Part shown: piece by piece, positions 1 to 7,242 of the stretch
Position numbering within the stretch: position 1 is the stretch's first letter
How the letters are laid out: each line of letters starts with the position of its first letter
Assembly: GCF_003583725.1 (NCBI RefSeq)
Contig: NZ_QXTF01000003.1
Location: forward strand, 172,093 to 236,092
Reading direction: 5' to 3'
Length of the DNA stretch: 64,000 nt
Origin: Sphingomonas edaphi
Lineage (GTDB): Bacteria; Pseudomonadota; Alphaproteobacteria; Sphingomonadales; Sphingomonadaceae
Program-made: the position numbers and the translations under genes
The notes under the pieces: model-generated
What the model was told of the DNA's origin: nothing
Seen by the model: only the letters and a program-made list of their open reading frames with translations
The model's database searches: none

Positions 1-2
1 CC

Positions 3-98
3 AAATCATCAGTCCGGATCGTCGCTGGCGAGACTTCACGGCACAAGAGAGTGGCGCTGCCGCTCGACGAAGAGGCGGTGCGCTCTCTGCTCGGTTAG
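3..98 (+). CDS. DUF167 (YggU-like) family protein, C-terminal end only
   Basis: The frame is open from the window edge and ends at TAG 96-98, giving 31 residues. They contain VRIVAGETSRHK, which resembles the conserved VR(L/I)V(S/A)G.TSR.K strand and turn near the end of DUF167/YggU proteins. The function of that family is unknown. The 5' part lies outside the window. The stop overlaps the stop of the convergent gene by a few bases, so the two genes meet tail to tail with no room for a terminator. Recognition rests on one short motif. Confidence 0.6.
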   Translation, partial: KSSVRIVAGETSRHKRVALPLDEEAVRSLLG

Positions 99-1273
99 AG
101 GCGGAGCGAGGGCACGTCGGACCTGAACGCAGCAAGCGCTGCAGCCTGCTCAGCTTTGCGCACCGCGAACTCGTTTTGCCCGACGTGATAGTTTCCTTCC
201 GGCTCGGGCCCCGGGAAGGGGGCGGAGCCATCAGGCCTGAAAAAGCGATCGTGAACAAATGAGACATTCGCGATGCTGGGCCAAACTCGATCGCGCAGAA
301 ACCACTGGTCCCAGTTGGGCGTCTCCACCTGCTTTGAACGATAGCTTTCAATCATCGGCTTTAGTGGCGGCAAGACACCGCCAAGCCCGCCCCACATTCC
401 GGCCAGCATGGGATCGGTGTGCGTCCACCAGTCTCTCATGACGTGAAAGGGCTTTCCGCTGTCCAGCCATTGGTGGACGGCGGCAGCTTCTCGAGAGTTG
501 ACCAGGCTATCGCAGTCGCGAACGAGGAAGCGGCGGACGGCGAGGTCATCGGCAACGAGAAACCGTCGGGTCAATCGATGGCGGGTTGAAGGTTCGCCGT
601 CTTCGAACGAGACCTCGGCCCCTTCGGATTCTAGCGCTGAGCGTAGGTCGCGCGGCACGGATGCGTCGATGTAGAAGCGGCAAGTGAAAGTCGGATAGAG
701 TTGGCGACTTTCCAGCAGATTGTGCAATGCACCTCTTAGGTATCGCGGGTTTTCACCCCAGAGGCTGAAGGAAATAATGTCAGTTCCGCCGGGGCGCGGG
801 CTACCAAACTCGATGTGCGGAGTAGATGTGCTCGCCTGCTCATATTTTCGAGAAATGGCGCGCTCGCCCCATTTTCTCGCGGCGTCATCGTCGCCTAGCT
901 GGTGGGAGACTGTTGCCAATCCATCGAAGGCAGCAACTTCTGCACCACCCAGCGCTACATAGCGCTCCAGTGTTTGGCGTGCTTGCGCAAACGCCCGGGT
1001 TCGCTCCTGGAGCACTGCGAGATTGAGCAACAATGGCAGGTTGTCAGGATAATCCGTGATCACTCGCTCCAGCAGGTCGCGGGCCGGCTGAAACGCCCCG
1101 TCGAGGAACAGATAGTAGGCTGCCTGAAGCGGTAAGTCTGGAGTAGGGGCCTTGGGGTCGAAAAGCTCAAACAGCAGCTTGAGAGCGGGTCCCTTGCGAC
1201 CTGCGCTCCACTCTGCATGAGCTTGCTGGCTCCAGCTTTTTGGTACGCCCACCCGCGAGCTCCTGCCGTTCAT
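95..1273 (-). CDS. TPR protein with glycosyltransferase-like C-terminal domain
   Basis: The 392-residue protein has no signal peptide. Residues about 30-145 are helical and TPR-like (LLLNLAVLQERTRAFAQA, GLATVSHQLGDDDAARKWG). From about residue 165 a different domain starts with ISFSLWGENPRYLRGALHNL, and near residue 253 it has RDCDSL. That is a D-x-D motif like the metal and nucleotide-sugar site of GT-A glycosyltransferases. The later WDQWFLRD and HVGQNEF stretches suit a transferase of this type. A role in glycan or protein glycosylation is inference; no partner genes lie nearby. The start ATG has GGAG just upstream. Confidence 0.6.
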   Translation of the reverse strand: MNGRSSRVGVPKSWSQQAHAEWSAGRKGPALKLLFELFDPKAPTPDLPLQAAYYLFLDGAFQPARDLLERVITDYPDNLPLLLNLAVLQERTRAFAQARQTLERYVALGGAEVAAFDGLATVSHQLGDDDAARKWGERAISRKYEQASTSTPHIEFGSPRPGGTDIISFSLWGENPRYLRGALHNLLESRQLYPTFTCRFYIDASVPRDLRSALESEGAEVSFEDGEPSTRHRLTRRFLVADDLAVRRFLVRDCDSLVNSREAAAVHQWLDSGKPFHVMRDWWTHTDPMLAGMWGGLGGVLPPLKPMIESYRSKQVETPNWDQWFLRDRVWPSIANVSFVHDRFFRPDGSAPFPGPEPEGNYHVGQNEFAVRKAEQAAALAAFRSDVPSLRL

Positions 1274-1452
1274 CCGCTCCGCACACTATGACGGGCGCAT
1301 TAGTCGCTGCGAAGCGCCTATTTCGGAGCCAGCCATGATGAGAATGACCGCTGCTGGAAGAGTCGCCGTTCCGCCTTTCTCACACGCATGCATGGCTAAT
1401 TTCCATTCTCGGGCTTTGTGCTCTTGCCGTAATGGCCATCAGGAGAAGGAGA

Positions 1453-2082
1453 ATGGAACGCTCTGAATTAGACCCTACCGACAACCACGATATGTGGACT
1501 TCGGGTCGTAAGCTTGGGGCAAAGCGACCGCTGAAACTTCAGCAGATTTGGGCGATCAGGTTTTGGCTGGATCGCGAGAAGAGGGTGAGGGACCGCGCGC
1601 TGTTTGACTTGGCGATCGACAGTAAGCTTCGGGGCTGCGATCTCGTGAAAGTACGTATTTGTGATCTAGTGTCCGGCGGAAAGGTGCGCAGTCGCGCCAT
1701 CGTCATTCAGCAAAAAACCAAGCGGCCTGTACAGTTTGAGTTGATGGAGCCTGCGCGTTCCAGCCTGCTAGCATGGTTTGAAAAGCGCAAAGGTGGGTTC
1801 CAAGATTATACGTTTCCGAGCCGGATTGATCACAAGGCACACTTGAGCACCCGGCAATATGCGCGCCTTGTCGATGAGTGGGTAACCGGAATTGGCCTGA
1901 GGAAAGAGGATTACGGAACGCATTCCCTCCGAAGGACCAAGGCTTCGATTATCTATAAGCAGACCGGCAACTTGCGAGCCGTGCAGATACTTCTCGGTCA
2001 CACCAAGATTGAAAGCACTGTTCGCTATCTTGGGGTCGACGTCGAGGATGCTCTGACCATAGCCGAAAGCACTGAAATTTAA
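1453..2082 (+). CDS. tyrosine recombinase / phage-type integrase, short form
   Basis: This is the catalytic domain of a tyrosine site-specific recombinase with a very short N-terminus (209 residues). Counted from the chosen start, the visible residues are Arg60 (KLRGCD), Lys88/90 (QQKTKR), His157 and Arg160 (HSLRRT), His183 (LLGH) and the nucleophile Tyr192 (TVRYLG). This is the full R-K-H-R-H-Y set, so the enzyme looks active. I chose ATG 1453 because AGGAGAAGGAG precedes it; an ATG at 1432 would lack a site. No core-binding domain, excisionase, phage genes or integron cassettes are visible nearby. It is an orphan recombinase and may be the remnant of a mobile element. Confidence 0.85.
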   Translation: MERSELDPTDNHDMWTSGRKLGAKRPLKLQQIWAIRFWLDREKRVRDRALFDLAIDSKLRGCDLVKVRICDLVSGGKVRSRAIVIQQKTKRPVQFELMEPARSSLLAWFEKRKGGFQDYTFPSRIDHKAHLSTRQYARLVDEWVTGIGLRKEDYGTHSLRRTKASIIYKQTGNLRAVQILLGHTKIESTVRYLGVDVEDALTIAESTEI

Positions 2083-2091
2083 GCAAAAGGG

Positions 2092-2116
2092 GCGGCGCCC
2101 TTAGTGGCGCCGCTTT
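2092..2116 (+). terminator. Rho-independent terminator after the recombinase
   Basis: A perfect 8-bp stem, GCGGCGCC (2092-2099) and GGCGCCGC (2106-2113), with a 6-base loop is followed by TTT. It starts 10 bases after the recombinase stop. Confidence 0.7.
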
Positions 2117-2148
2117 GCTCGCCGCCTTCGCTTGAGCACTGGTCATCG

Positions 2149-2370
2149 TCAACAGGGCGGGTCTTCATCCTTCCCGAAAACGCCCGCCCGCATCTGACAG
2201 CCAAATCCGACTGGATCGGCTTGAACGACCATCGTGCTCTCAGTGTCGATCGCCTCGCAGATTGCGTCGATTACCTGTCGCTGCAGAGCGCCTGCGACGG
2301 GGGGTTTTACTCGAACGCTGATCTTGGCGCCGATGCGCGCGCGCAATGCAATTCCAGTGATTCTTCTCAT
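2149..2370 (-). CDS. small hypothetical protein (about 73 aa)
   Basis: From ATG 2370 the frame gives 73 residues with a protein-like composition: a basic N-terminus (MRRITGIALRARIG), then VIDAICEAIDTESTMVVQ and an acidic tail. The opposite frame reads less like a protein. A TTG start at 2427 is possible but would add an odd Phe-rich leader. No clear ribosome binding site precedes ATG 2370. I do not recognise a family. The gene would be convergent with the recombinase. Confidence 0.35.
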   Translation of the reverse strand: MRRITGIALRARIGAKISVRVKPPVAGALQRQVIDAICEAIDTESTMVVQADPVGFGCQMRAGVFGKDEDPPC

Positions 2371-2535
2371 TTTCGTCGAAATGGAACAAAAGAAGAACAA
2401 ATGCAAGCTGAGCGGTGCCGGGCTCAATCAGCGCATAACAGACTCGAAACGCTGACGTGCGCCTGACAGTCGGGCAATATCCTCGTGTTAAATTTTCGTT
2501 AGACTCGACTCGGCTCACATGCTTATTCCGCGCGC

Positions 2536-2561
2536 GGAACGACGGGTGTCGTCGTGCCGTT
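2536..2561 (+). promoter_or_regulatory. predicted EcfG (general stress sigma) promoter
   Basis: GGAAC at 2536-2540 and CGTT at 2558-2561 are separated by exactly 17 bases. This matches the alphaproteobacterial EcfG consensus GGAAC-N16/17-CGTT. It lies about 75 bases upstream of the ATG of the secreted protein at 2637. Control by the general stress response is inference. The two motifs also sit within a hairpin-like inverted repeat. Confidence 0.6.
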
Positions 2562-2636
2562 CCCTGTCACTGATTGCAGAGCGCCGATCCCCTTGATCGG
2601 CAGCCGCCAACGCAGCGGTCATTGAAGGGAGGCATC

Positions 2637-3077
2637 ATGCGCCAATCGATCCTGACTATCTTGGGGACAGCCACGCTCTTTATTGCGGCTCCGGCCACGG
2701 CTCAGGAGGTTCCGCTCATCCCAGGCGATTATTGGGAAGTCGCCGAGATCGACGTTAATGATGGAAGTGGACCGGCCTATGCCGATTATCTCGCCTCGCG
2801 GTGGCGGCAGAACCAGGAATTTGCGAAATCAAAGGGGTGGATCAAGGATTACATGGTCTTTTCCGTCGTGAATCGGCGCGCAGACGAACCTGATCTTTAT
2901 CTCGTCACCATCTTTGAACGCGCGCCCACAGCTTCAGAGCAAATGGCGCGTGAAAAAGAGTTCGACGCCTTCTTGAAGACTAACGCTCGCCAGGAAGGTG
3001 CTGCGTTCGCTGCTCGTGGCGCGATGCGGAAAGTTGGAGGAGAAATGCTGCTGCAGCGGCAGTTGTTCAGAAAGTAA
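2637..3077 (+). CDS. secreted hypothetical protein, possible dimeric alpha/beta barrel fold
   Basis: The 146-residue protein starts at ATG 2637 after AAGGGAGG. Residues 1-22 form a clean signal peptide ending APATAQ. The mature part has the character of small ferredoxin-like dimeric barrels (GDYWEVAEIDV at the start, YLVTIFERAP in the middle), but no catalytic motif is visible. The EcfG-type promoter upstream suggests stress induction. I do not recognise a named family. Confidence 0.65.
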   Translation: MRQSILTILGTATLFIAAPATAQEVPLIPGDYWEVAEIDVNDGSGPAYADYLASRWRQNQEFAKSKGWIKDYMVFSVVNRRADEPDLYLVTIFERAPTASEQMAREKEFDAFLKTNARQEGAAFAARGAMRKVGGEMLLQRQLFRK

Positions 3078-3451
3078 GCTGTAGGCTGCCAACGCGACGC
3101 CGCCGAACGGACTAGGCTTTGGATCCCAACGGTGGAGGGTTCCCGGCTGACCACAACAGCCGGGAGCCGGCTGTTCGCTTGCAACCGCCTTCCAAGCATT
3201 GCGCCAGCCCACGATGCCCGTTTCATGTTTCGGCCAAGTTGTTCAGCGAAGCATTGCGAAGCGAGCAGCGACTCAAGGCGGTCATCAGCGGAGAGTCGAA
3301 CGTCGTCACTGTAGTGGCGACCGCGCACCAAGATCTGGTCCGAGACCACAATATATCTAAAGTTCGCTTGTTCCAGAGGCACTCCAGTTTTGGATTGCAT
3401 TCAACTGCGAACGGGTGCAGTCTGCGGCGCTAAAGCCTGAGGAGAAGTGCG
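3078..3451. other. gap between two secreted-protein genes
   Basis: This 374-base stretch holds a strong hairpin at 3142-3164 (CCCGGCTG, 7-base loop, CAGCCGGG), which may end the upstream transcript although no T-run follows. A long minus-strand frame crosses it but runs antisense through the upstream gene and shows no start signal. I see no gene here. Confidence 0.4.
3142..3164 (+). terminator. hairpin downstream of the 2637 gene
   Basis: An 8-bp perfect stem, CCCGGCTG (3142-3149) and CAGCCGGG (3157-3164), sits about 65 bases after the stop. It lacks a clear T-tract, so it may be a weak or Rho-assisted end. Confidence 0.35.
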
Positions 3452-3979
3452 ATGAACGCAGTCATTCTCTTGGCGACCGCGGCGTTCACGATCGCAAGCG
3501 GAGTATCCCCTGAACCCACAATTCCGCGACCGGAAGCTGCATCTCACTTTACAATTTTGGGTGTAGGGACCGCTGCCGGATCGCCAGCACGCTATTACCA
3601 AGTTGCCTCCTCTGCGGATGTCGACGGGGACGGCCGTGTTGACACCGGAGTGCTGAAGGTCAGATGCGTGAACGGTCAGGTTGCCGCTGCCAGTTACCGC
3701 TATCATGAGTGGAGATGGAACAATGCCGCCGGGCGAACGGCCGGCGACCCTTCACCACGATTAGAGGGTGACGTAGCGCTTGTGAAGAACTGGGATGCCA
3801 GTACGCCCGAGCTGCGCAGCATGAAGGTACACTATGATGTCAAAAAGAACACCAAGGCTCGGCTTGCAGCGCAGAGCTCGGCTCAAAACGAGTGGCTTGA
3901 GTTGACGCTGAGCGGAACGGCTGACCTTTGCACCGATGGCGCGCGCACCAAGAATCTGAACAGCTCTAAGTCGAATTAA
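3452..3979 (+). CDS. secreted protein with one EF-hand-like calcium loop
   Basis: The 175-residue protein starts at ATG 3452 behind GAGGAG. It has a short signal peptide (about residues 1-17). Near residues 56-64 it has DVDGDGRVD, the Asp-rich loop of EF-hands and FG-GAP/dockerin-type calcium sites. Only one such loop is seen, and no paired EF-hand helix is obvious. The rest (SYRYHEWRWNNA, MKVHYDVKK) is unrecognised. The protein is probably periplasmic. Confidence 0.6.
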   Translation: MNAVILLATAAFTIASGVSPEPTIPRPEAASHFTILGVGTAAGSPARYYQVASSADVDGDGRVDTGVLKVRCVNGQVAAASYRYHEWRWNNAAGRTAGDPSPRLEGDVALVKNWDASTPELRSMKVHYDVKKNTKARLAAQSSAQNEWLELTLSGTADLCTDGARTKNLNSSKSN

Positions 3980-4074
3980 TCAAGAATGTCGCGCAGCGAC
4001 GCATGCAGTGACCGGATCCCTGTTCGAACATCTCTTTCTTGATCGCTGTGCAGAGGTGGACAAACGAGCACACA

Positions 4075-4212
4075 ATGTTCGTCTTCCAACCCGCGCAGAG
4101 TCGTGACGTTCCAGGTAATCGCAATCGCGTATCCGGTCGTTCGCTCAGCAATTCGCGGCGCGGCTGACGGTGACACATTCCGGCTATGACCGCGACCCAT
4201 TGCGGACATTAG
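4075..4212 (-). repeat. intergenic three-module repeat, reversed copy
   Basis: The right end is CGACCCATTGCGGACATTAG (4193-4212), the reverse of the GCAATGGGTCG module. GGTCGTTCGCTCAGCA, the reversed middle module, lies near 4135-4150. A degraded third module, AATGTTCGTCTTCCAACCC, is at about 4075-4093. The order matches the best copy at 9331-9451 read backwards. Confidence 0.6.
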
Positions 4213-4233
4213 GGTGGTGCTTCAGAAAGCGGT

Positions 4234-4644
4234 ATGGTTCGCTTTCTTGTGCTTGCGTTCGCACTCTTCATCCTTGCTTCGTGCAGCCCTCAAAGCAGCC
4301 GCATCGATGGCCCGTATCTGCTCGACATCACGGACATCCCAGAAGATGCGATGGTTTGTTACGAGCTACCAAAGGGCGATTGCATTGGCCGTATCGAGCA
4401 GACCGTGTTCACCGTCGGCTCCAACGAAGACTACATCGTTGCAGCAAGGCATCCGCACAAGTTTGAAGACACGACGCTCGACCGGTCGCGCACCGAATAT
4501 TTCTACCTCATTCGAGCGCTTGACGGCCCTTTGGTTGACCCCGACGTCACTGTGCGGGGCCCGTTCAGCCGAGCGGATTTTGAGCGGGAGCGGCAACGCC
4601 TGGACTTGCCTGCCTTCTCCCACGAGATTGCGAGCCTGAACTGA
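4234..4644 (+). CDS. small lipoprotein of unknown function
   Basis: The 136-residue protein begins with a lipoprotein signal: MVRFLVLAFALF followed by the lipobox LASC, so Cys16 is the likely lipidated residue. The mature part is acidic with no recognised motif (DITDIPEDAMVCYEL, EYFYLIRALDGPL). The start lies about 20 bases after the end of an intergenic repeat, and only a weak AGAAAGCGG site precedes it. Membrane anchoring is a firm inference; the role is unknown. Confidence 0.6.
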   Translation: MVRFLVLAFALFILASCSPQSSRIDGPYLLDITDIPEDAMVCYELPKGDCIGRIEQTVFTVGSNEDYIVAARHPHKFEDTTLDRSRTEYFYLIRALDGPLVDPDVTVRGPFSRADFERERQRLDLPAFSHEIASLN

Positions 4645-4839
4645 CACGCGGCTGCGGCAGCGCTCCACCCTGCAACGACCTCACGCCGGCCCAGGTAGCT
4701 TTGATCCGTTTCCGACCGTTCGTTCAGCGTAGCGTTGAAGTCGGGCTGCGACCCAAAGCTGACTCTGCGGACCTCCGTAAAGCAGGGGCACCAGCACCCC
4801 TGCGTTGAGTAAGGTTCATGCGCCCGTTACATGCTACCT

Positions 4840-5808
4840 ATGACCGTCGTTGCCGCTTACCTTTATCGGAATGGACACCGAGTCCGTGAGGTGTCGATCG
4901 ATGAGAAAATCGAGAGCGCCGAGCAGAAGAGCGAGTTTGCCTGGATTGGGATAGCCGACCCTTCCGAAGAAGAGATGTCGAAACTCGCAGCGAACTATGA
5001 TCTTCATCCGCTCGCGGTCGAAGATGCGATCAAGGCAAACCAACTTCCAAAAATCGACGTTTACGACGATCAGCTATTCGTGGTGGCACGCACCGCCCAT
5101 CTGGTGGATGACCATATTGACTATGGCGAGACGGCAATCTTTGTCGGGCACAGCCACATCATCAGCGTGCGGCATGGATCGACCAGAGCTCACACGACGC
5201 TTCGCGAGCAGTTGGAGAAGACGCCGCGTTTCCTGATGCACGGCGTCGACTATGTGCTTCACGCCATCTTGGATTTCGTGGTTGATGGCTACCTCCCTCT
5301 CATCACTGACCTCGAAGAAGAGGTCCTCGAGATGGAGACCAAAGCGCTCAATGGCATGCTTGGGCGCGAGGAAGTCAACCGCATCTTCACTGTGAGACGT
5401 GAACTGATCCGCTTCCAGCGCATCCTTGGACCGATGGGAGAAGTAGCGCAAAAGTTGGCGCGGCTGGAGTTGCCGTCCATTGACGCTGAGGTCCGCATCT
5501 ACTTCCGAGACGTTCAGGACCACGTTCGCCGAACCCAGGCACGCGTGGACAGCTTACGCGAGGTCCTCACGAGCGTCTTCGAACTGAGCACTTTGCTGGA
5601 ACAGCAACAGCAGGGCCGCATCACCCGTCAGCTGGCGGCCTGGGCCGCCATTCTGGCGGTGCCAACGGCAATTGCCGGCATCTATGGCATGAACTTCGAG
5701 AACATGCCTGAACTAACCACGCGCTACGGGTATTTCGTCATCGTCGTGACTATCGGGGTGATCTGCCTGATACTGTATCGCCGTTTCCGTAAGCTCGGCT
5801 GGCTTTAA
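4840..5808 (+). CDS. corA: CorA-family divalent cation (Mg2+/Co2+) transporter
   Basis: The protein has about 322 residues. The large N-terminal cytoplasmic domain includes the long helix region (EVLEMETKALNGMLGREEVNRI). The C-terminus has two membrane helices, the first ending in the diagnostic YGMNFENMP (GMN selectivity motif). The tail is the short basic YRRFRKLGWL. CorA proteins form pentameric channels in the inner membrane. An in-frame ATG at 4831 is an alternative start; neither has a clear ribosome site. Function is assigned from the GMN motif and topology; substrate preference cannot be read. Confidence 0.9.
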   Translation: MTVVAAYLYRNGHRVREVSIDEKIESAEQKSEFAWIGIADPSEEEMSKLAANYDLHPLAVEDAIKANQLPKIDVYDDQLFVVARTAHLVDDHIDYGETAIFVGHSHIISVRHGSTRAHTTLREQLEKTPRFLMHGVDYVLHAILDFVVDGYLPLITDLEEEVLEMETKALNGMLGREEVNRIFTVRRELIRFQRILGPMGEVAQKLARLELPSIDAEVRIYFRDVQDHVRRTQARVDSLREVLTSVFELSTLLEQQQQGRITRQLAAWAAILAVPTAIAGIYGMNFENMPELTTRYGYFVIVVTIGVICLILYRRFRKLGWL

Positions 5809-5942
5809 GTGGAGTCAGACTTCCGATTCGCGATGAGCCGCAAATGGGCGAGCATCCACAAGAGTCCAACGACGAGATAGTCGACCGCGGATATAAGTGC
5901 TGCGACATAGGTCTCTAGTCCATTGGTGGCGCGTCGCTCCAT
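5805..5942 (-). CDS. small membrane protein, 45 aa
   Basis: ATG 5942 gives 45 residues: a charged start (MERRATNGLE), one hydrophobic segment at about residues 12-36 (VAALISAVDYLVVGLLWML) and a basic end (ANRKSDST). It is convergent with corA and overlaps its stop by a few bases. The composition fits a single-span membrane protein, but no good ribosome site is visible, so it may be chance. No family is recognised. Confidence 0.35.
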   Translation of the reverse strand: MERRATNGLETYVAALISAVDYLVVGLLWMLAHLRLIANRKSDST

Positions 5943-5974
5943 GTCTATCGGTTATCGTTCCTAATGCCAGCTTT

Positions 5975-6421
5975 CTACCCAAAGTTGCGCGTCAACTTTC
6001 GACCCACAACGGACCACTGATTGCTATCGGTAGCCGCCACCTCTTCGATTGCCTCGACTAGCTCGCAATCCGGTTCGGGGCCTGTGTTCAGCGCGATGTG
6101 CGCCACTCGATTTGTGACCCAACTGCGCAACTCGTCCTTTGTCAGAGGAAGCTCGAAAATGACGCCTGCGTGATAAGTATCCGTCCACCGCAATCGGCAT
6201 TTCAGCGGCGGTAGATCCGGCAGGCGCAGAATAACGACGCCCAGCCTGCGGATGGAGGTAACCGTCCGTAGTTTAGCCCCGCCTTCGGAGATGTCCTGAA
6301 TGTAACCGGCGTAGTGTCGCTGTCCGATCTGAATGCGGGCACGACACTGGATGCCGAAACGTGGATGCTTGCGCCGTCGTTGGGTTGGGGTGGACAAATC
6401 TGACGTACGACAAAGATACAT
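5975..6421 (-). CDS. PilZ-domain protein
   Basis: The 148-residue cytoplasmic protein has both PilZ signature parts: the RxxxR region RRRKHPRFG (residues 15-23) and DISEGGAKL (43-51), matching (D/N)-x-S-x-x-G. PilZ domains bind cyclic di-GMP. The C-terminal 45 residues (WVTNRVAHIALNTGPEP) are outside the domain and unrecognised. A GGDEF-EAL enzyme at 33,440 could supply or remove the ligand; that link is inference. The start is ATG 6421. Confidence 0.85.
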   Translation of the reverse strand: MYLCRTSDLSTPTQRRRKHPRFGIQCRARIQIGQRHYAGYIQDISEGGAKLRTVTSIRRLGVVILRLPDLPPLKCRLRWTDTYHAGVIFELPLTKDELRSWVTNRVAHIALNTGPEPDCELVEAIEEVAATDSNQWSVVGRKLTRNFG

Positions 6422-6539
6422 CTCAGGCAGGCCTCGTATCCATTGGACGACGGATTTAGAGCGCTACCTCAAAGCTACCGTTAACGAAGCGACCGCTTCG
6501 GGATAAAATCCCAAGGTTACTGGCGGCCCGAGGTGCCGT

Positions 6540-6600
6540 TTTTGATTCATTCGTTCAGCAAACGACATGATGGGCGGGCTGCGACCCATTGCGGTCGTTA
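6540..6600 (-). repeat. intergenic repeat, reversed partial copy
   Basis: CGACCCATTGCGGTCGTTA at 6582-6600 is the reversed first module, and TCGTTCAGCAAACGAC near 6551 is the reversed middle module. The third module is not clear. The repeat occupies part of the 277-base gap between the PilZ gene and the next membrane gene. Confidence 0.5.
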
Positions 6601-6698
6601 ATCGTGAGTGTCACTGTCCCGCAACGAGTCCGTTTGCGCACATGCCTGCTTGGAAGCGGACTTTGACTGTTGCATTCCTATCCAATTGGTAGGCCATA

Positions 6699-7007
6699 AT
6701 GATATTATTATTATTAGTTCTTGCGTTAATTTCACTGCAAGTATTCATGGCAAGCAAATCTGCGGCTGTAATTGAGATCAAAAAGCCTAGCCTGAACTAC
6801 AAGCAATGTTTTGACGCATTTTTTACCCACGGCCGGATTTTTGCTCGGATTTCCATAGTTAGTATTTTTATATTATTGCATATTGCTGCGAATATTTTGT
6901 TGGATGGAGGCGCTCTGAAATATGCGCAGTTTGCGTCGTTCCTTGGGGCGTTAATGGCGGTGGCGGCGATCCACCTTCATTATGAAAGTAAAATACTGGG
7001 CGATTAA
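6699..7007 (+). CDS. small membrane protein, AT-rich gene
   Basis: The 102-residue protein has about three hydrophobic segments (residues 1-18, 50-68 and 78-95) separated by short charged parts (EIKKPSLNYKQC, HYESKILGD). The first codons are runs of ATT and TTA. Overall base use is far more AT-rich than the neighbours, which suggests recent transfer. No family or function is recognised. The start ATG 6699 lacks a strong ribosome site. Confidence 0.55.
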   Translation: MILLLLVLALISLQVFMASKSAAVIEIKKPSLNYKQCFDAFFTHGRIFARISIVSIFILLHIAANILLDGGALKYAQFASFLGALMAVAAIHLHYESKILGD

Positions 7008-7023
7008 GCAACTTGGCGTCGGC

Positions 7024-7110
7024 ATGCCAACCCATTGCGACGCGCATCTGTACCGCTGGCCGTGATCCAGTTTCCGGCCGTTCCTTCACCTTAGTCTAGG
7101 AAGTCGGACG
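7024..7110 (-). repeat. degenerate intergenic repeat copy
   Basis: CCAACCCATTGCGACGCG near 7027 and TTTCCGGCCGTTCCTTCACC near 7072 look like diverged reversed first and middle modules of the local repeat family. Confidence 0.35.
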
Positions 7111-7242
7111 TCGACCAAAAGTCGCCATTCAACCCCCGCTACGACCGACAATGAAGCCCAGGAAAAGGCGTTTCGTAGCTGCAAAGCGGAATTTCATCGC
7201 CCGTGTATCGACGGCTAAGCAGGAGACTGATAGCGACAGACG

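Larger units (their letters stand above)
2083..2636. other. gap between recombinase and secreted protein
   Basis: This 554-base stretch holds the recombinase terminator, the doubtful small minus-strand frame, a GGAAC-N17-CGTT promoter at 2536-2561 and a small hairpin, GCCGATC..GATCGGC, near 2584-2602. Nothing else is visible. Confidence 0.5.

Noticed and set aside
2897..3400. Minus-strand 167-codon frame
   Set aside because: It runs antisense through the 2637 gene and across a strong hairpin, with no ribosome site.
3976..4209. Minus-strand frame beginning MSAMGRGHSR
   Set aside because: The leader comes from the repeat at 4193-4212 and the frame crosses the other repeat modules; no independent support.
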